Positions 43,510-53,867 of a DNA stretch of 64,000 bases are shown here, piece by piece; the first letter of the stretch is position 1; each line of letters opens with the position of its first letter. Position numbers and translations under genes: made by a program. Below the pieces are notes generated by a model. It was not told the origin of the DNA. It saw only the letters and a program-made list of their open reading frames with translations, and did no database searches. The DNA is from Solihabitans fulvus. GTDB taxonomy: Bacteria > Actinomycetota > Actinomycetes > Mycobacteriales > Pseudonocardiaceae. The stretch covers positions 155,512-219,511 of the forward strand of contig NZ_VUOB01000028.1 of assembly GCF_008386585.1 (NCBI RefSeq), in the 5' to 3' direction.

Positions 43510-44657
43510 CCCTGCACCCTCCGTCTCCGCGATTGCGGAATCCGAGGGGTCGCGCCGGAGATGTGCCCATTGGTCGTGCCGGTGAGCCGCCGTGCATGGT
43601 GATCAACCGCGTCGTAAATCTGACCGGTGGTATGGAGTAGGTCCGGAACTCCAACCGCAGCGTTGGTGGCAGTTTGAGCAACAGACGTGTTCGCCCGTCC
43701 GACCAGACGCACGATGGCGGATTGCACCACGGTGCATAGCGCCTGCTGCGTACCTCCGACCGGCGCGTCGATCATGACCGCGAGTTGTTCTGCGGAGAGA
43801 CCTGGGCCGCATGTCGGTTCACCGCGCTGCTGCTCCCACATCACGGTGACATAGTCCACCGGGCTGAACCGTTCACAGTGGACCTTCATGACCACACGCC
43901 ACGCATTGGTGGTCTGTGTCGTCGGGAAATCCTCGGGGCAAAGGCGTTCGACGAGTTCTTTCCGCAGGTTCGGGAAGACGATGGCTGCGTGGATCACGCG
44001 ACGAGCAGCACGCTCCACCGTCTCAGACGAAGGCAACGCCGCTGGGTTCGGCAACCGGGCCGAAGCGCGCAGCGCCGGCGATGGCTGCTCGACGGGCCTG
44101 GCGAGCCCGTGCACGTGCCCGTGCGCGACTTCGACGCGGGTGTTGAGCTCGGCCAGCCAGTCTGCGAGGGCCTCGGCGGCCTCAGTGATCGCTTCCGGGC
44201 TGCCTTCCGCCGTGGGCACCGAGATCGCGGCCTGATCCATCCGCACGCCCCACGCCAGAACCTGCCGCCGGATCGACGCCTCCTGCACCATCTGTCCGTA
44301 GCGGACGTGCTGGCTTGCCCCCGCCGGGACCGCTGCCATCAACGTGTGCAGGTGCACTGCGTGCAGGAGGTTGTGTCGCACGTCGGTGTACGTACCCGCT
44401 TGCAACAGGTCGGGCAGCGCCAGGACCAGTTCGGGCAGCGTGGCGTTCGGGCTGATGACGTGTTCGCTCGTCCGAGCTGCTGCTGCGCCCGGATCTTGGC
44501 GGAGCGCCCCGACCAGGGTGCCGTAGACGCCCCGATGCGTACCGAAGGCAAAGTCGTCGGCGTCCAACCAGCCCCACACGTCCATTACCCGCCGCGGATC
44601 CCACAGCAGGCATCCGAGCAGCGCGCGTTCGGCGAGGACGTGCGGGGCGAGACTCAC
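43506..44657 (-). CDS. Tandem DnaB N-terminal domain protein, no ATPase
   Basis: 383 residues from GTG 44657 (GTGA overlap). Residues 5-60 (LAERALLGCLLWDPRRVMDV, then DFAFGTHRGVYGTLVGALR) match the helical N-terminal domain of replicative helicase DnaB. A second copy lies near 200-260 (AARRVIHAAIVFPNLRKELV, PEDFPTTQTTNAWRVVM). No RecA-type ATPase domain or Walker motif follows. It may dock onto host primase or DnaB to bring the replisome to the excised element, or interfere with it. Confidence 0.7.
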   Translation of the reverse strand: MSLAPHVLAERALLGCLLWDPRRVMDVWGWLDADDFAFGTHRGVYGTLVGALRQDPGAAAARTSEHVISPNATLPELVLALPDLLQAGTYTDVRHNLLHAVHLHTLMAAVPAGASQHVRYGQMVQEASIRRQVLAWGVRMDQAAISVPTAEGSPEAITEAAEALADWLAELNTRVEVAHGHVHGLARPVEQPSPALRASARLPNPAALPSSETVERAARRVIHAAIVFPNLRKELVERLCPEDFPTTQTTNAWRVVMKVHCERFSPVDYVTVMWEQQRGEPTCGPGLSAEQLAVMIDAPVGGTQQALCTVVQSAIVRLVGRANTSVAQTATNAAVGVPDLLHTTGQIYDAVDHHARRLTGTTNGHISGATPRIPQSRRRRVQG

Positions 44658-44893
44658 GGTTCGGCGTCCTGGTCCGGAGACGGCACGGCACTTTGCGCAG
44701 CAGCTACTCGCTGCGCAAGCACGTCGAGCGCCGCAGCCACCTGAAGGCCGGCGGGCTGATAGTCCGAACCGTCGGTCGGCACGACCCACCACTGACCTGC
44801 ATGGTGAACAGGCGCCGGGTCGTAACCGACCAGCAGCGGCTGAGCAGCGCCGGCGTTGCGGTGGATGTTCATCTGCTCGATGCTCAAGTTCAT
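44654..44893 (-). CDS. Small hypothetical protein of the element
   Basis: 79 residues from ATG 44893 with GAAAGG ten bases upstream. Contains GQWWVVPTDGSDYQPAGLQ and a helical alanine-rich end. No known domain. It couples to the DnaB-N gene by GTGA overlap. Confidence 0.65.
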   Translation of the reverse strand: MNLSIEQMNIHRNAGAAQPLLVGYDPAPVHHAGQWWVVPTDGSDYQPAGLQVAAALDVLAQRVAAAQSAVPSPDQDAEP

Positions 44894-44922
44894 CGGGACA
44901 ACCTTTCGGGAAGTCGGAGCCG

Positions 44923-46575
44923 TCAACGAATGCGCGGCTGGCGGCGTGGCGACGCCGATCTGGCAGTCCGCGCGGTGGTGACCGCCGCGGTGGCGATGGC
45001 TTGCTCGCGAACGCCGTCTGCGAGTTCGCGAGCGCCGTCGGCCTGTCCGGCGGGGTCTTCGCGCGGCAGGGTTTGCGGTTCGTCGCGAGCGGCAAGGTCG
45101 TGCTCGGCATGCCGTAGTTCGCGATCGGCACGGCCAAGCCACACCGACGCCTCACCTTGCGCCATCGCGGCGAGGACCTCGTCGATCACGCCAGGGAACT
45201 TCTCGGCAAGGATCGCGTTGACGTCATCACCGTAGCGACCGACGGCACCCGCGATGACGCGGCGCGCGAAGGGCATTGGCGTGTCGGGATCCAGAGATCG
45301 TGCCCATCGCAGAACCTGTTCGTGGTCGCGAACCTCTCCGGTGTTCCGGGGAAGGCCGTCATCAAGGTCCTGTTCAGCTCCGGGTCGACCGTCTTTCTGC
45401 CGGCGCAGGATCGCCGGGTCCTTGAGCAGCGCGGAGGCAACGGCTGCGGGCTTGCGGGCGCGGACGTAGCTGGTTTCGGCCAGCAGGTCGAGCATGACCG
45501 GCAATGCGTGTTCGGGGTCTTCCGCCTGACGAAGCTGCCTGTTGACCGTGGCGACCAGCGCCGGCCAAGCCGAACAATCGGTGAGCTTGCTGCTGGCCGC
45601 GCCCATCCTGGTGTACAGGAGGTCGGCGAGCTCCCGCCGCGACAGCTGCAGAGCCGGGGCCGCCGTCGACGACGACGACGACCATGGACGCTCGGCGGAG
45701 TCAGTCTGGGCAGGGGCTTCGGCGGCTGGCACCTCTGCACCTTCGAGAACGCGGCGCCGATTCGCGACGACGTAGTCGAAGAACCGCAGGTGCTCGGGCT
45801 GCGTACTTCGCCGGAGGAACTCGGCAACTGCATTCGCCTCCTCGGCCGTATCAACGACCCAGTACCCACTGGCCGTGCGCTCGTTGTCCATCCAGGCGTG
45901 AGCCTCCACGCACCAGGCGGTACCGACGGGGGCGGTCCATACGGTGACGGGCTCGTTTCCGCGCTGTTGGGCGCTCAGCAGCGAGGGCGACAGCTGACGC
46001 CACCGCTGGTGCTGCTTGTCGGTCATCGGCCGGGCGGTCGGCGCAATCCGCGCGTACACCGAGCCCTGACCCCATATCGGGATGTCCGGGTCGAGCTCGT
46101 CCGGAGTCCGCCAGGGCACCACACCCGCCAAGTCCACAAGGGACTTTCGGGTCGGTTTGCTGCGGAGGTAGCTCAGCACCTGGTCGAGTTCGGGCTTCGA
46201 GCCCAGCAACCAGTAGCCATCGGCGGTACGTTCCCCGCCTTCCCACGTGTGCGCCTCCAGACCCCAGGAGCCGCTGAGCCTCCAGCTCCAGGTGGTCAAC
46301 GGCTCATCGCCCGATTGTTGATCGGCGAGACCGGCTGGAGCGACCTGGCGCCATTGCCGACGTTCCTCGGCGTTCATCACCCGGACCGGGGGCGGGATGC
46401 TGCCGATGTCGTCTATGAGGGCGGTGTGCTCGGCGTCCGACCAGGCGAGCCTCCCCTGCTTCGCGCGGCGGTGTGCCAGCGTTTGCGTGAGCACGTTCGT
46501 TGCTTGCGCCAAGGCGTAGAGCTTCTCGACCGGAAACCACAGCCGTGGAGTGTCGCCGACCGTCGCGGACGTCAT
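44923..46575 (-). CDS. Hypothetical protein with an internal 70-residue duplication
   Basis: 550 residues from ATG 46575 overlapping the previous stop. Residues 68-138 and 185-256 are clear copies: both contain W-R-Q-(V/L)-x-P, then EP(L/V)T, a hydrophobic core, EAH(T/A)W, ERTA(D/S)GYW, and end in a helix. The C-terminal half is helical and charged, ending ARSASPRRQPRIR, probably DNA-binding. No family is recognised. The 30 bp to the next gene hold its ribosome site. Confidence 0.7.
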   Translation of the reverse strand: MTSATVGDTPRLWFPVEKLYALAQATNVLTQTLAHRRAKQGRLAWSDAEHTALIDDIGSIPPPVRVMNAEERRQWRQVAPAGLADQQSGDEPLTTWSWRLSGSWGLEAHTWEGGERTADGYWLLGSKPELDQVLSYLRSKPTRKSLVDLAGVVPWRTPDELDPDIPIWGQGSVYARIAPTARPMTDKQHQRWRQLSPSLLSAQQRGNEPVTVWTAPVGTAWCVEAHAWMDNERTASGYWVVDTAEEANAVAEFLRRSTQPEHLRFFDYVVANRRRVLEGAEVPAAEAPAQTDSAERPWSSSSSTAAPALQLSRRELADLLYTRMGAASSKLTDCSAWPALVATVNRQLRQAEDPEHALPVMLDLLAETSYVRARKPAAVASALLKDPAILRRQKDGRPGAEQDLDDGLPRNTGEVRDHEQVLRWARSLDPDTPMPFARRVIAGAVGRYGDDVNAILAEKFPGVIDEVLAAMAQGEASVWLGRADRELRHAEHDLAARDEPQTLPREDPAGQADGARELADGVREQAIATAAVTTARTARSASPRRQPRIR

Positions 46576-49500
46576 CGTTGCCAGCCGTGTGTTCGACGGG
46601 GTGACAGCGCCTTGGCCAGCATCTGCCGCCGCGACAGCGGCCGCTCCCCCGCCAACGCTGTGGTTGCGCGCGCCGCCGGAGGCGGAGCCGGCGCAAAGAG
46701 CGCCTGCCCCTGCGGACCAAACAGCGACACCCGCGCGGTCTGCGGGGCCGGCGTCCGAACTGGCGGCGCCAAAGTCGGTTGCTGCTGTAGGCGGGTCACC
46801 GCGCTCGCGAGCTCTGCGGACGCCGCGTCGAACGTCGTGGAATGCACGGTGACCGACCCATCCGTCGAGTTGATTGTCGGCCCGGCCGGCCGAGGCATCC
46901 CCGGACCGTGAACCGTGTACCCGAGCAGCTCGGCCTGCGCCACCAGCTGTGCCCAGTCGCGCGGGACGGTCCGAGCGTGCAGCTCGGCAACTACGGCAGC
47001 CAGTGCTTCGCGACCAGCTCGTGCCGTCGGAGCTGCCGGCAGCGTTACGAGGCGAGCCGCGTCATCAACGGTGGGGACGACCCGCACTGCATAGCCGAGC
47101 GCCACGGCGTGTTCCATCAACAGCGTGCTCGCACGATCGGCGACGTCCGGATTCGGCTCGGGGCCGGCGACCGTGACGGGAGGTGCCTGCCTCTGCGATT
47201 CCGGCGCGGCAGTGGCTCGTGCCGGGCCCTCGCCGACGCTGGTGGTGTCCGCCCCCGGGGACGCTGGAGCCACAGTGCCGGCGACCCGAGTCTGGCCGTC
47301 TGTGAGTGCGGTCTGAAGCTGGACAACCTCAACCCGCATGGCTGCCAGCTCCTGCTCGACCTCCTCAAATCGGCGGCCCAGTGCGACGTATCGCTCTTCG
47401 AGGTCAGCCCCTTTGGCCTCAGCGGCTCGCCGTGCCGTCAGGTGGTCGCCCGCCCGAGCGGTCGCTGCGGTCGCGGCAGCGCGGGCCTCGGTGATCTGCT
47501 CGTCAGCGACATCTGCCTTGCCGCGCGCGTCGTCGCGTTCGCGCTCGGCGACTTCTGCACGCTTGACCGCCGCGTTCGCCTGCTCGCGCGCGTGCTCCAG
47601 TTCGCGTAGAGCTTCGACCAACTTCTGCTCGACGGTGGGTTCCTTGGCCTTCGCAGTTGCCAGCACGCGGTCGTCGGTCCGGCTGGAATCGGGTGTGGAC
47701 ATTGTGGGCACCTCCAGAATGGTGAGGTCATCAGCCGAGTGATCGCCGGTCGTGGTGGCCGATGCCTTGTGGGCACGGCCAGCCACTTGACGTTGAGGTT
47801 GTTGTGGCCCTCCGGGCTGCCGGAGGTCGGCGCCGGCCCGGTTCGAGTCCGCCTCGTCAAGCGTGGGCGGGCTCTCGCCGACGGGTGCCAGCGTCTCCGC
47901 CTTCGCCGCCGCTACTTTCTGACCGCGTCGATCTCTTGCGTCTTGGGCGCCGTCGAGCTCTGGGGCCTTCGCCGCACCGACCTCGTGGAGAGCCCCTACC
48001 GGGTTCCAGAGGTCGAGTTGCTCACCGCGTTCCTGAGGTTGATGCGGCGTGATTGGGCGTGCATGGTCGAGCCTCCGCGAGGAAGGGCGTTGGACCGCCG
48101 CGACGGTCTCGACTTGTTCTGCGATGTTGTCTTCCCCCGCCGGACCAGCATTCGGCCGAGAAGGCGTAGCAGCTGTCTGCTCGTCCTCGGCGTCGTCGTT
48201 GACTTCGATCGCGTCACCGTTCAACTGCGGCGGCAGGGCGGGTTCGCGACCTCGTCCGAGTTCGGTCCCTGCAGCCTGCTCCCGAAGTGGCCGATCGGGG
48301 ATCTCGGAGTCCACGACGCCAAGGGGCGGCTCCGATCGGTCCGTGTCGCCCTCGATCACGACGCTGACTGCGCGGTCGTGGGCACGCAGCAGACGGGCCG
48401 TCCGCTCGATCCGTTGCCGAGTAGCTCCGCTGAGCACTTTGTTGCGGGTCGACCGCAGGTACCAAGCACCAAACTCGCCTGCGGCAGTCTCGATCCGACC
48501 GCTCCACAACCACTTGAGCGTGAAGTCGCGATTGAGCTTGGACCAACCGTCGTGTTTCTCCGTGCCCAGAAGCAGCACACCTTGCGTCCGCGTATAGGTG
48601 ATCATCAGTGGAGTTAGACGATCGGACATCGTCGGCGGAGTCGTCTCCTCGTCCGAGTTCCTGTCGGCAGCATCGTCGTTCTGCGTCAGGTCGGAGTCCC
48701 CTTGTGAGACGGGCAAGACCGCTGCGGCGGCAGGTGTGGTGTGCGGCCCTCCCTGCGGGAGCTCAACGGCGGCAGCCTCGCCGTCGACGGGCGCGGTCTT
48801 CCCCGCAGGATCTTGTGGGCTGACTCGCGGCAGAGTGAGTGGCGCGACCGCGTGGTCGTCGAGATCGACAGTAGTTGCGCGAGGTCTGTCGGCGGGCACC
48901 TCCAGAGCCGCTGAAGGTTCGCGCTCGCCAGCCGTCACCTTGGCGGGGCGCTGCTCCTGGTGCAGTTCGCCACTCATCGTCGAATCGGCGGCGTCGGCCG
49001 CAGTCGGCGGCTCAGTGCGATCCGGTTGGTCGTTTTCCAGTGCGTCCGCGTTGAGCTCGGCATCGAGTGCATCGCGGCGAGCCTGCGCGGTGGCCAGATC
49101 CGCAGCGTGCGGGAACGGGGTGCCGAGCTGACGTTCTGCGTCAGCGATGTGTTGGCGGCTCGACGAGATCAGGTCCTTGAAGTGGGCGGCGTCGCTGGCA
49201 GCATCGGTGACTCTGTTCACGATCTCGTCGCGGATTCGGTACTGCTGTCCCTTCCTTGTCCAGAGAAGCTCAAGCTGGACGGCGTATTCCCTGTTCCACG
49301 CCAGCCTGATCACCGCGTCGAGGGCCGTCCCCGACGAGAGACGGGTCGCGCGGAATCCGATCTCCAGGTCGCGCCAGGTCAAACCTGTCGCCGTCCGGCT
49401 GTCCACGACAGCAGCAGTGGCCAGCGTCCCCAACGTGCGAGGCAGGTCATCAGGATCCACAGCATGGTCGCGCAATCGCCACACGTCGTCGCCGCTGCTC

Positions 49501-52500
49501 GCGATACGTTCGGACATCTCGTTCAGCAGTCCGACGAGGTGCTCACGTTCTCGGATCAGCTCGTGACTGTTGCCGATCTCCTCAGTCAGGCGCCGTTGAG
49601 TGCGCGAATGAGCACTGGCTAGCTGACGTAGCCGCCGGATGTCGTGATCGAGCTCGGTCAGCTCGGTGAAGCGCGGATCACCCGTGGAGGCGGCCTTCAT
49701 CTCGGCGCAGTCCATGGTGTCATCGCCAAGTTCTTCGATCTCCCGCGCCGTGACACGGCCGGACAGCAGTTGGTCGATGAACGCAGCCTTGCGTTCCAAG
49801 GTCTGGAGCCGGTAGGCATCGAACGACCGACGCAGGATGTAGCGGTACTCGAACACCTCGTCGTTGCGATTGCCGGGGCGGTGTCCTCGCCCGCGCCGCT
49901 GCTTGATGTCGGCGGGCCGCCACGGGAAGTCGAGCTGATGCCAGGCCACGCAGCGGTCCTGGACGTTCGTGCCGACCCCCAAACCGTTGGTGGAACCGAG
50001 CAGGACGGCAACCTCCCCGGCGCGGCAAGCAGCGAACAACGCCTTCTTCTGGTCGTTCTTCTTGGCATCCTGAACGAAGCGGATTCCGGTCGCTGGTACA
50101 CCCGACTCGATCAAACCGGTGCGGATCTTGCCGTAGACCTGGGTTCCTTTGTCCTTGTTCGGCGTGCCCAGGTCGCAGAAGATGATCTGCAAGCGTCCGC
50201 GAACACCCGTGTCGACATCGCCGGGGAGTTCCAAGTCCTTGTTCTGGTGATAGATCTCGGCGGTCTTGGCGACGACAGCGTCGATCTTGGGCTGGCCGAG
50301 CTCGGGCTTGCCCACCATGGCAGGGTCGAGCGCGAGCTTGGTTCCGTCCGAGCAGATCCAGAGCAGGTTGTCTTCGTAAGGCTCGACCATCTTGCTTCGC
50401 ACCAGCTCGGCGCGGCCGATGATCCAGTCGAAGGCCGCGGCCATGTCGTCACTGGGTTCGAGCACGATGTTAGCTGTCACCAAGCGGGGACGTTCGACGT
50501 CCAGATCGGCCTCGGTACGAACGTCCGCGATCTCGGCGAACATCGAGATGAGCTCTGGGAAGTTACCGAACTTGGTGGGACGGGTCTTGAGGCCGGGTGT
50601 GCCTTCCGGTCCGATCTCGACTCGGGTCTCGAAGACGACGAAGTTGCGTACCCAGGCGTCGGCACGGGCCACGCCGGCCGATGCCAGCCGTTGCGGGTTG
50701 AGGTAGTGCAGCATGATGAAGAGCTCAAGGAGGCTGTTCGCCACCGGCGTTCCGGTGTAGAAGGTCGCGACTCGATCGGAGCGACGCGCCAGCCACCGCA
50801 TCTTGAGCTCCAGGTCGGTGGCCTGTTTGGACGGCGCGATGGAGAAGCCGTCGCTGGCACACTCCACGTTCAGGTTCTTGAAGTAGTGGGCCTCGTCGAC
50901 GAACAGGTAGTCACAGCCCAACTGCTCGAACCGGACTCCGTCCTGGCGGGCTGCCCGCCGAAGTTCCCGGGTCTTTGTCCTCGTCCTCTCGATCCGCTTG
51001 GAGATCTGCTTGAGAGTCTTGTCGCTTGCTCCGGAAGCACGGGCGGACAGCTGTGCCTGGCGTTGGTCTTCGGAGCGCCGTTCCAGGAAGTCGGCCTCGA
51101 CGTCGGCACCGACGGGCAGACTGGTGAAGGTGGAGTGAGCCATCACGACCGCATCCCAGGTGCCGGTGGCGCATCTGGCAGCGAAGAGCTTCTTGCCGCC
51201 TGGCTTGGCGAGGTCTTCCTGACTGGCTACGAGGATGCGCGCGAGCGGGAACAGTCGCTTACCCTCGGCAGCGGTCTGGTCCAGCAGGTGGTTTGGAACC
51301 ACGATGAGCGGCTTGGTCACCAGTCCCAACTCGCGCAGCTTCGCGGCGGTCAGAAACATCGTGGCTGTCTTGCCCGCACCGACAGCGTGCCCGCAGAGCG
51401 TTGCTGGGTTGGAGATTGACCGGTAGACCATGTCGAGCTGGTGCGGACGAGGATGGAAGTCCGAACTCAAGCCAGGGAACGTCAGGTGGTTGCCGTCGTA
51501 CTTACGAACGACGACAGAGTTGAAGGTCCGGTTGTAGAAGCTTGAGAGCCGGTCAGCCCGCTTGGGCTCTTCCCAGATCCACTCGGCGAACCGGGCCTGC
51601 AGAGCCATCTGCTTGTCGATCGCGGCCAGCGTCTCAGTAGCGTTCCTGACGTCGACGATCCGACCGTCCGGCAGCTCCGTGGGATCCTTGACCACAGGGA
51701 CTCTGCCATTGAGCGCCAGCTCGATCAGGCGATAGGCGTGCCGCCGATCGGTACCCCACTCCGCTGTCGCCGCGACGCCGGTGGGGTCGCCGGCGCGCAC
51801 CTGGATCTCCCACGACTCGTTAGTCCGGTCATGGACGATCCTGACACGTCCACCAAGCAGTTCCCCGACAAACTGCTCTACGTCATGGGCGGGAATCCAC
51901 GAGGTGCCCAGCTTCACCTGGATCTCCTCGGGCCTGAGGTCTGCCGGTTGCACCGCCTCCAGCGCGGCGACGTTGCGCGACCACTTGTCTTCGCCCTCAC
52001 TCTCCGCAGCAGCGCGTGCGTGGCCAAGCTTGGTGCGCACGTCACCACACAGGTAGTCCTCGGCGGTCTGCCATTCACGCGTCTGCGGATCACGGTAGGC
52101 CAGGTCGCCCAGCGCGTCGGCTACCGCCTTGGCCTCGATGCCGAGAAGAGCCGCGATCGTGTCGAAGTCCAGGCTGTTGTGCCGATCCAGGCACAGGAGA
52201 ACCGCTTCGCGTGGAGAGTCCGCGTGTTCCTTGAGGTCACGAGGACAGTTGACCCGCTGGGTGAAAATGGCCGCCTTGGTTCCGGTAAGGGCAGTGTCGT
52301 TCCACTCCTCCAGGGCCAGCACCGTGGCGAAATCGGGATCGATGCGGAAGCCGCCCATGCGCGGCCGCTCCTGACGGACCTCGGGTTCGCCCGTGAGTTC
52401 GTTGATCTTCTCGGCGTAGCTGCGGGTGACCTTGTCCAGCACCTTGACAGGCATCTCGGTGTAGCGATGCAGGTACCCGTGTGCAGCCACGTAGGACTCG

Positions 52501-53867
52501 TAGGTCAGGTTGAGGTCACGCCGGAGCGGATCGAGGTCCTCCTCACTGGCGTCGAGGTCGGTCTCGGCATCGAGCACCGCCAGGACGGCATCACGCAGAC
52601 GGATGAGGTCGCGCAGCTCCTTGCCGGCTCGATCGACAGGAGTGAGCTTGCCTTCGAGAACCTGCTGCACGAGTCCATCAACGACGTAGAAGCCGCATTC
52701 TTTGCAGCCGTCCGGAGGCGCCGGTACCCAAGCTGGCATGCCGCCTGCCGAGGAGACGGCGGCGTCCCAGGTGAGTCCTGCTGGCGTAGCCCGTTGGACG
52801 AGCTCGTCGACTGCACGGGCCAGGTCGTGCTCCATTGATCGAAGCTCGGCATCTCGATCGACCCTCAGTACCCGTCCAAACTGCGCGGCGCGATCTCGGT
52901 TGAGCCGGCCAAGAACAAATCCCGGATGTTCCTGAAACCAGAGGTTGACCGGTTCGCCGCCGAGTTCTGGAACCTGCTGGGAAACCAACCATTGCTGGTC
53001 TCGCGCGTCCTCGTCGGCATGACGCCGGCGCAGCAGCAGGATGTCCGCCACCGGTTCGACCCCGCTCGCCGTCCACGCCTGGTTCGGGAGCCGGATCGCG
53101 CCGATCAGGTCCGCGTCGGCTGCGAAGGCGCGTCTGGCGGCATCGCTCCGGGAATCCATGGTGTACCTGGAGGTGATCAGGATGGCGATTCCGCCTGGTC
53201 GCAGAGTCTGAATACTGCGCCAGATGCAGTAGTTGTGCAGGTTGACCGTGACCGCTCGCGGCGCCGCCGGGTCGAACACCGAGGTATCGGCAAAGGGCAC
53301 ATTGCCCAGCGCAGCGTCGACTGAAGCGCCGGGGATCGCGGCATCCTCCAAGGCCGAGGCGACGACCTGCGCATGAGGGTGCAGAAGCGCCGCGATCCGC
53401 GCAGTGGATGGGTCGCGCTCCACGCCAATCCAGTCGACGCTGCCGGCAAGATCCGGTGGCGTGTACGCCATGAAGACCCCGGAGCCGCAGCCAGGCTCCA
53501 GGACGTGGCCGCCGGCGAAACCGAGATCACTCAGCGCTCGCCAACACTGAGCAGCAACCTCAGCCGGCGTGTAGAAGGCCGTGGTGATCGCCGCGAGACC
53601 CTCGTTGTAGTCCCCGTCGCACAGCAGTAGGCGCAGCTCGTCGCCGATTTCTTGCCAGGACCCGCTTCGTGCAGGATCGAATGCCTTGTCCAACGGTCCC
53701 CAACCAGACCAACCATCAAGCAATGCCCTGTCCTGCTCGGTGGCTGGCTGCCGAGCCGCAGCCAACCTCGTCGCGGTCTCCAACGCCGCCAGGCTGGCGC
53801 GAGCGCGGCTGACCGGCCCGGTCACGACGATCGGCTCGGCGGCGAGTCCAGTGACGGGAACGCTCAT
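46572..53867 (-). CDS. Giant DNA methyltransferase-helicase (DarB-like)
   Basis: 2431 residues from ATG 53867, ATGA overlap at both ends. Residues 60-290: N6-adenine methyltransferase (LEPGCGSGVF, then GNVPF in the N-P-P-F position). Residues 800-1400: SNF2-type helicase with Walker A HAVGAGKTAT (near 826), FVDEAHYF (near 991), FYTGTPVANS and QRRGRGHRPGNRNDEVF (near 1326). Residues 1600-1750 are low-complexity, 1759-1840 a small folded domain (MITYTRTQGVLLLGTEKHDG), and 2060-2190 a coiled coil. Similar methyltransferase-helicase giants include phage P1 DarB, which protects DNA from restriction in the recipient. A role in antirestriction or DNA processing is likely. Confidence 0.85.
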   Translation of the reverse strand: MSVPVTGLAAEPIVVTGPVSRARASLAALETATRLAAARQPATEQDRALLDGWSGWGPLDKAFDPARSGSWQEIGDELRLLLCDGDYNEGLAAITTAFYTPAEVAAQCWRALSDLGFAGGHVLEPGCGSGVFMAYTPPDLAGSVDWIGVERDPSTARIAALLHPHAQVVASALEDAAIPGASVDAALGNVPFADTSVFDPAAPRAVTVNLHNYCIWRSIQTLRPGGIAILITSRYTMDSRSDAARRAFAADADLIGAIRLPNQAWTASGVEPVADILLLRRRHADEDARDQQWLVSQQVPELGGEPVNLWFQEHPGFVLGRLNRDRAAQFGRVLRVDRDAELRSMEHDLARAVDELVQRATPAGLTWDAAVSSAGGMPAWVPAPPDGCKECGFYVVDGLVQQVLEGKLTPVDRAGKELRDLIRLRDAVLAVLDAETDLDASEEDLDPLRRDLNLTYESYVAAHGYLHRYTEMPVKVLDKVTRSYAEKINELTGEPEVRQERPRMGGFRIDPDFATVLALEEWNDTALTGTKAAIFTQRVNCPRDLKEHADSPREAVLLCLDRHNSLDFDTIAALLGIEAKAVADALGDLAYRDPQTREWQTAEDYLCGDVRTKLGHARAAAESEGEDKWSRNVAALEAVQPADLRPEEIQVKLGTSWIPAHDVEQFVGELLGGRVRIVHDRTNESWEIQVRAGDPTGVAATAEWGTDRRHAYRLIELALNGRVPVVKDPTELPDGRIVDVRNATETLAAIDKQMALQARFAEWIWEEPKRADRLSSFYNRTFNSVVVRKYDGNHLTFPGLSSDFHPRPHQLDMVYRSISNPATLCGHAVGAGKTATMFLTAAKLRELGLVTKPLIVVPNHLLDQTAAEGKRLFPLARILVASQEDLAKPGGKKLFAARCATGTWDAVVMAHSTFTSLPVGADVEADFLERRSEDQRQAQLSARASGASDKTLKQISKRIERTRTKTRELRRAARQDGVRFEQLGCDYLFVDEAHYFKNLNVECASDGFSIAPSKQATDLELKMRWLARRSDRVATFYTGTPVANSLLELFIMLHYLNPQRLASAGVARADAWVRNFVVFETRVEIGPEGTPGLKTRPTKFGNFPELISMFAEIADVRTEADLDVERPRLVTANIVLEPSDDMAAAFDWIIGRAELVRSKMVEPYEDNLLWICSDGTKLALDPAMVGKPELGQPKIDAVVAKTAEIYHQNKDLELPGDVDTGVRGRLQIIFCDLGTPNKDKGTQVYGKIRTGLIESGVPATGIRFVQDAKKNDQKKALFAACRAGEVAVLLGSTNGLGVGTNVQDRCVAWHQLDFPWRPADIKQRRGRGHRPGNRNDEVFEYRYILRRSFDAYRLQTLERKAAFIDQLLSGRVTAREIEELGDDTMDCAEMKAASTGDPRFTELTELDHDIRRLRQLASAHSRTQRRLTEEIGNSHELIREREHLVGLLNEMSERIASSGDDVWRLRDHAVDPDDLPRTLGTLATAAVVDSRTATGLTWRDLEIGFRATRLSSGTALDAVIRLAWNREYAVQLELLWTRKGQQYRIRDEIVNRVTDAASDAAHFKDLISSSRQHIADAERQLGTPFPHAADLATAQARRDALDAELNADALENDQPDRTEPPTAADAADSTMSGELHQEQRPAKVTAGEREPSAALEVPADRPRATTVDLDDHAVAPLTLPRVSPQDPAGKTAPVDGEAAAVELPQGGPHTTPAAAAVLPVSQGDSDLTQNDDAADRNSDEETTPPTMSDRLTPLMITYTRTQGVLLLGTEKHDGWSKLNRDFTLKWLWSGRIETAAGEFGAWYLRSTRNKVLSGATRQRIERTARLLRAHDRAVSVVIEGDTDRSEPPLGVVDSEIPDRPLREQAAGTELGRGREPALPPQLNGDAIEVNDDAEDEQTAATPSRPNAGPAGEDNIAEQVETVAAVQRPSSRRLDHARPITPHQPQERGEQLDLWNPVGALHEVGAAKAPELDGAQDARDRRGQKVAAAKAETLAPVGESPPTLDEADSNRAGADLRQPGGPQQPQRQVAGRAHKASATTTGDHSADDLTILEVPTMSTPDSSRTDDRVLATAKAKEPTVEQKLVEALRELEHAREQANAAVKRAEVAERERDDARGKADVADEQITEARAAATAATARAGDHLTARRAAEAKGADLEERYVALGRRFEEVEQELAAMRVEVVQLQTALTDGQTRVAGTVAPASPGADTTSVGEGPARATAAPESQRQAPPVTVAGPEPNPDVADRASTLLMEHAVALGYAVRVVPTVDDAARLVTLPAAPTARAGREALAAVVAELHARTVPRDWAQLVAQAELLGYTVHGPGMPRPAGPTINSTDGSVTVHSTTFDAASAELASAVTRLQQQPTLAPPVRTPAPQTARVSLFGPQGQALFAPAPPPAARATTALAGERPLSRRQMLAKALSPRRTHGWQR

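Noticed and set aside
49644..51419. 591-residue open frame opposite the giant methyltransferase-helicase
   Set aside because: It is the mirror of a well-supported gene with clear motifs; the translated sequence is low-complexity and matches no fold.
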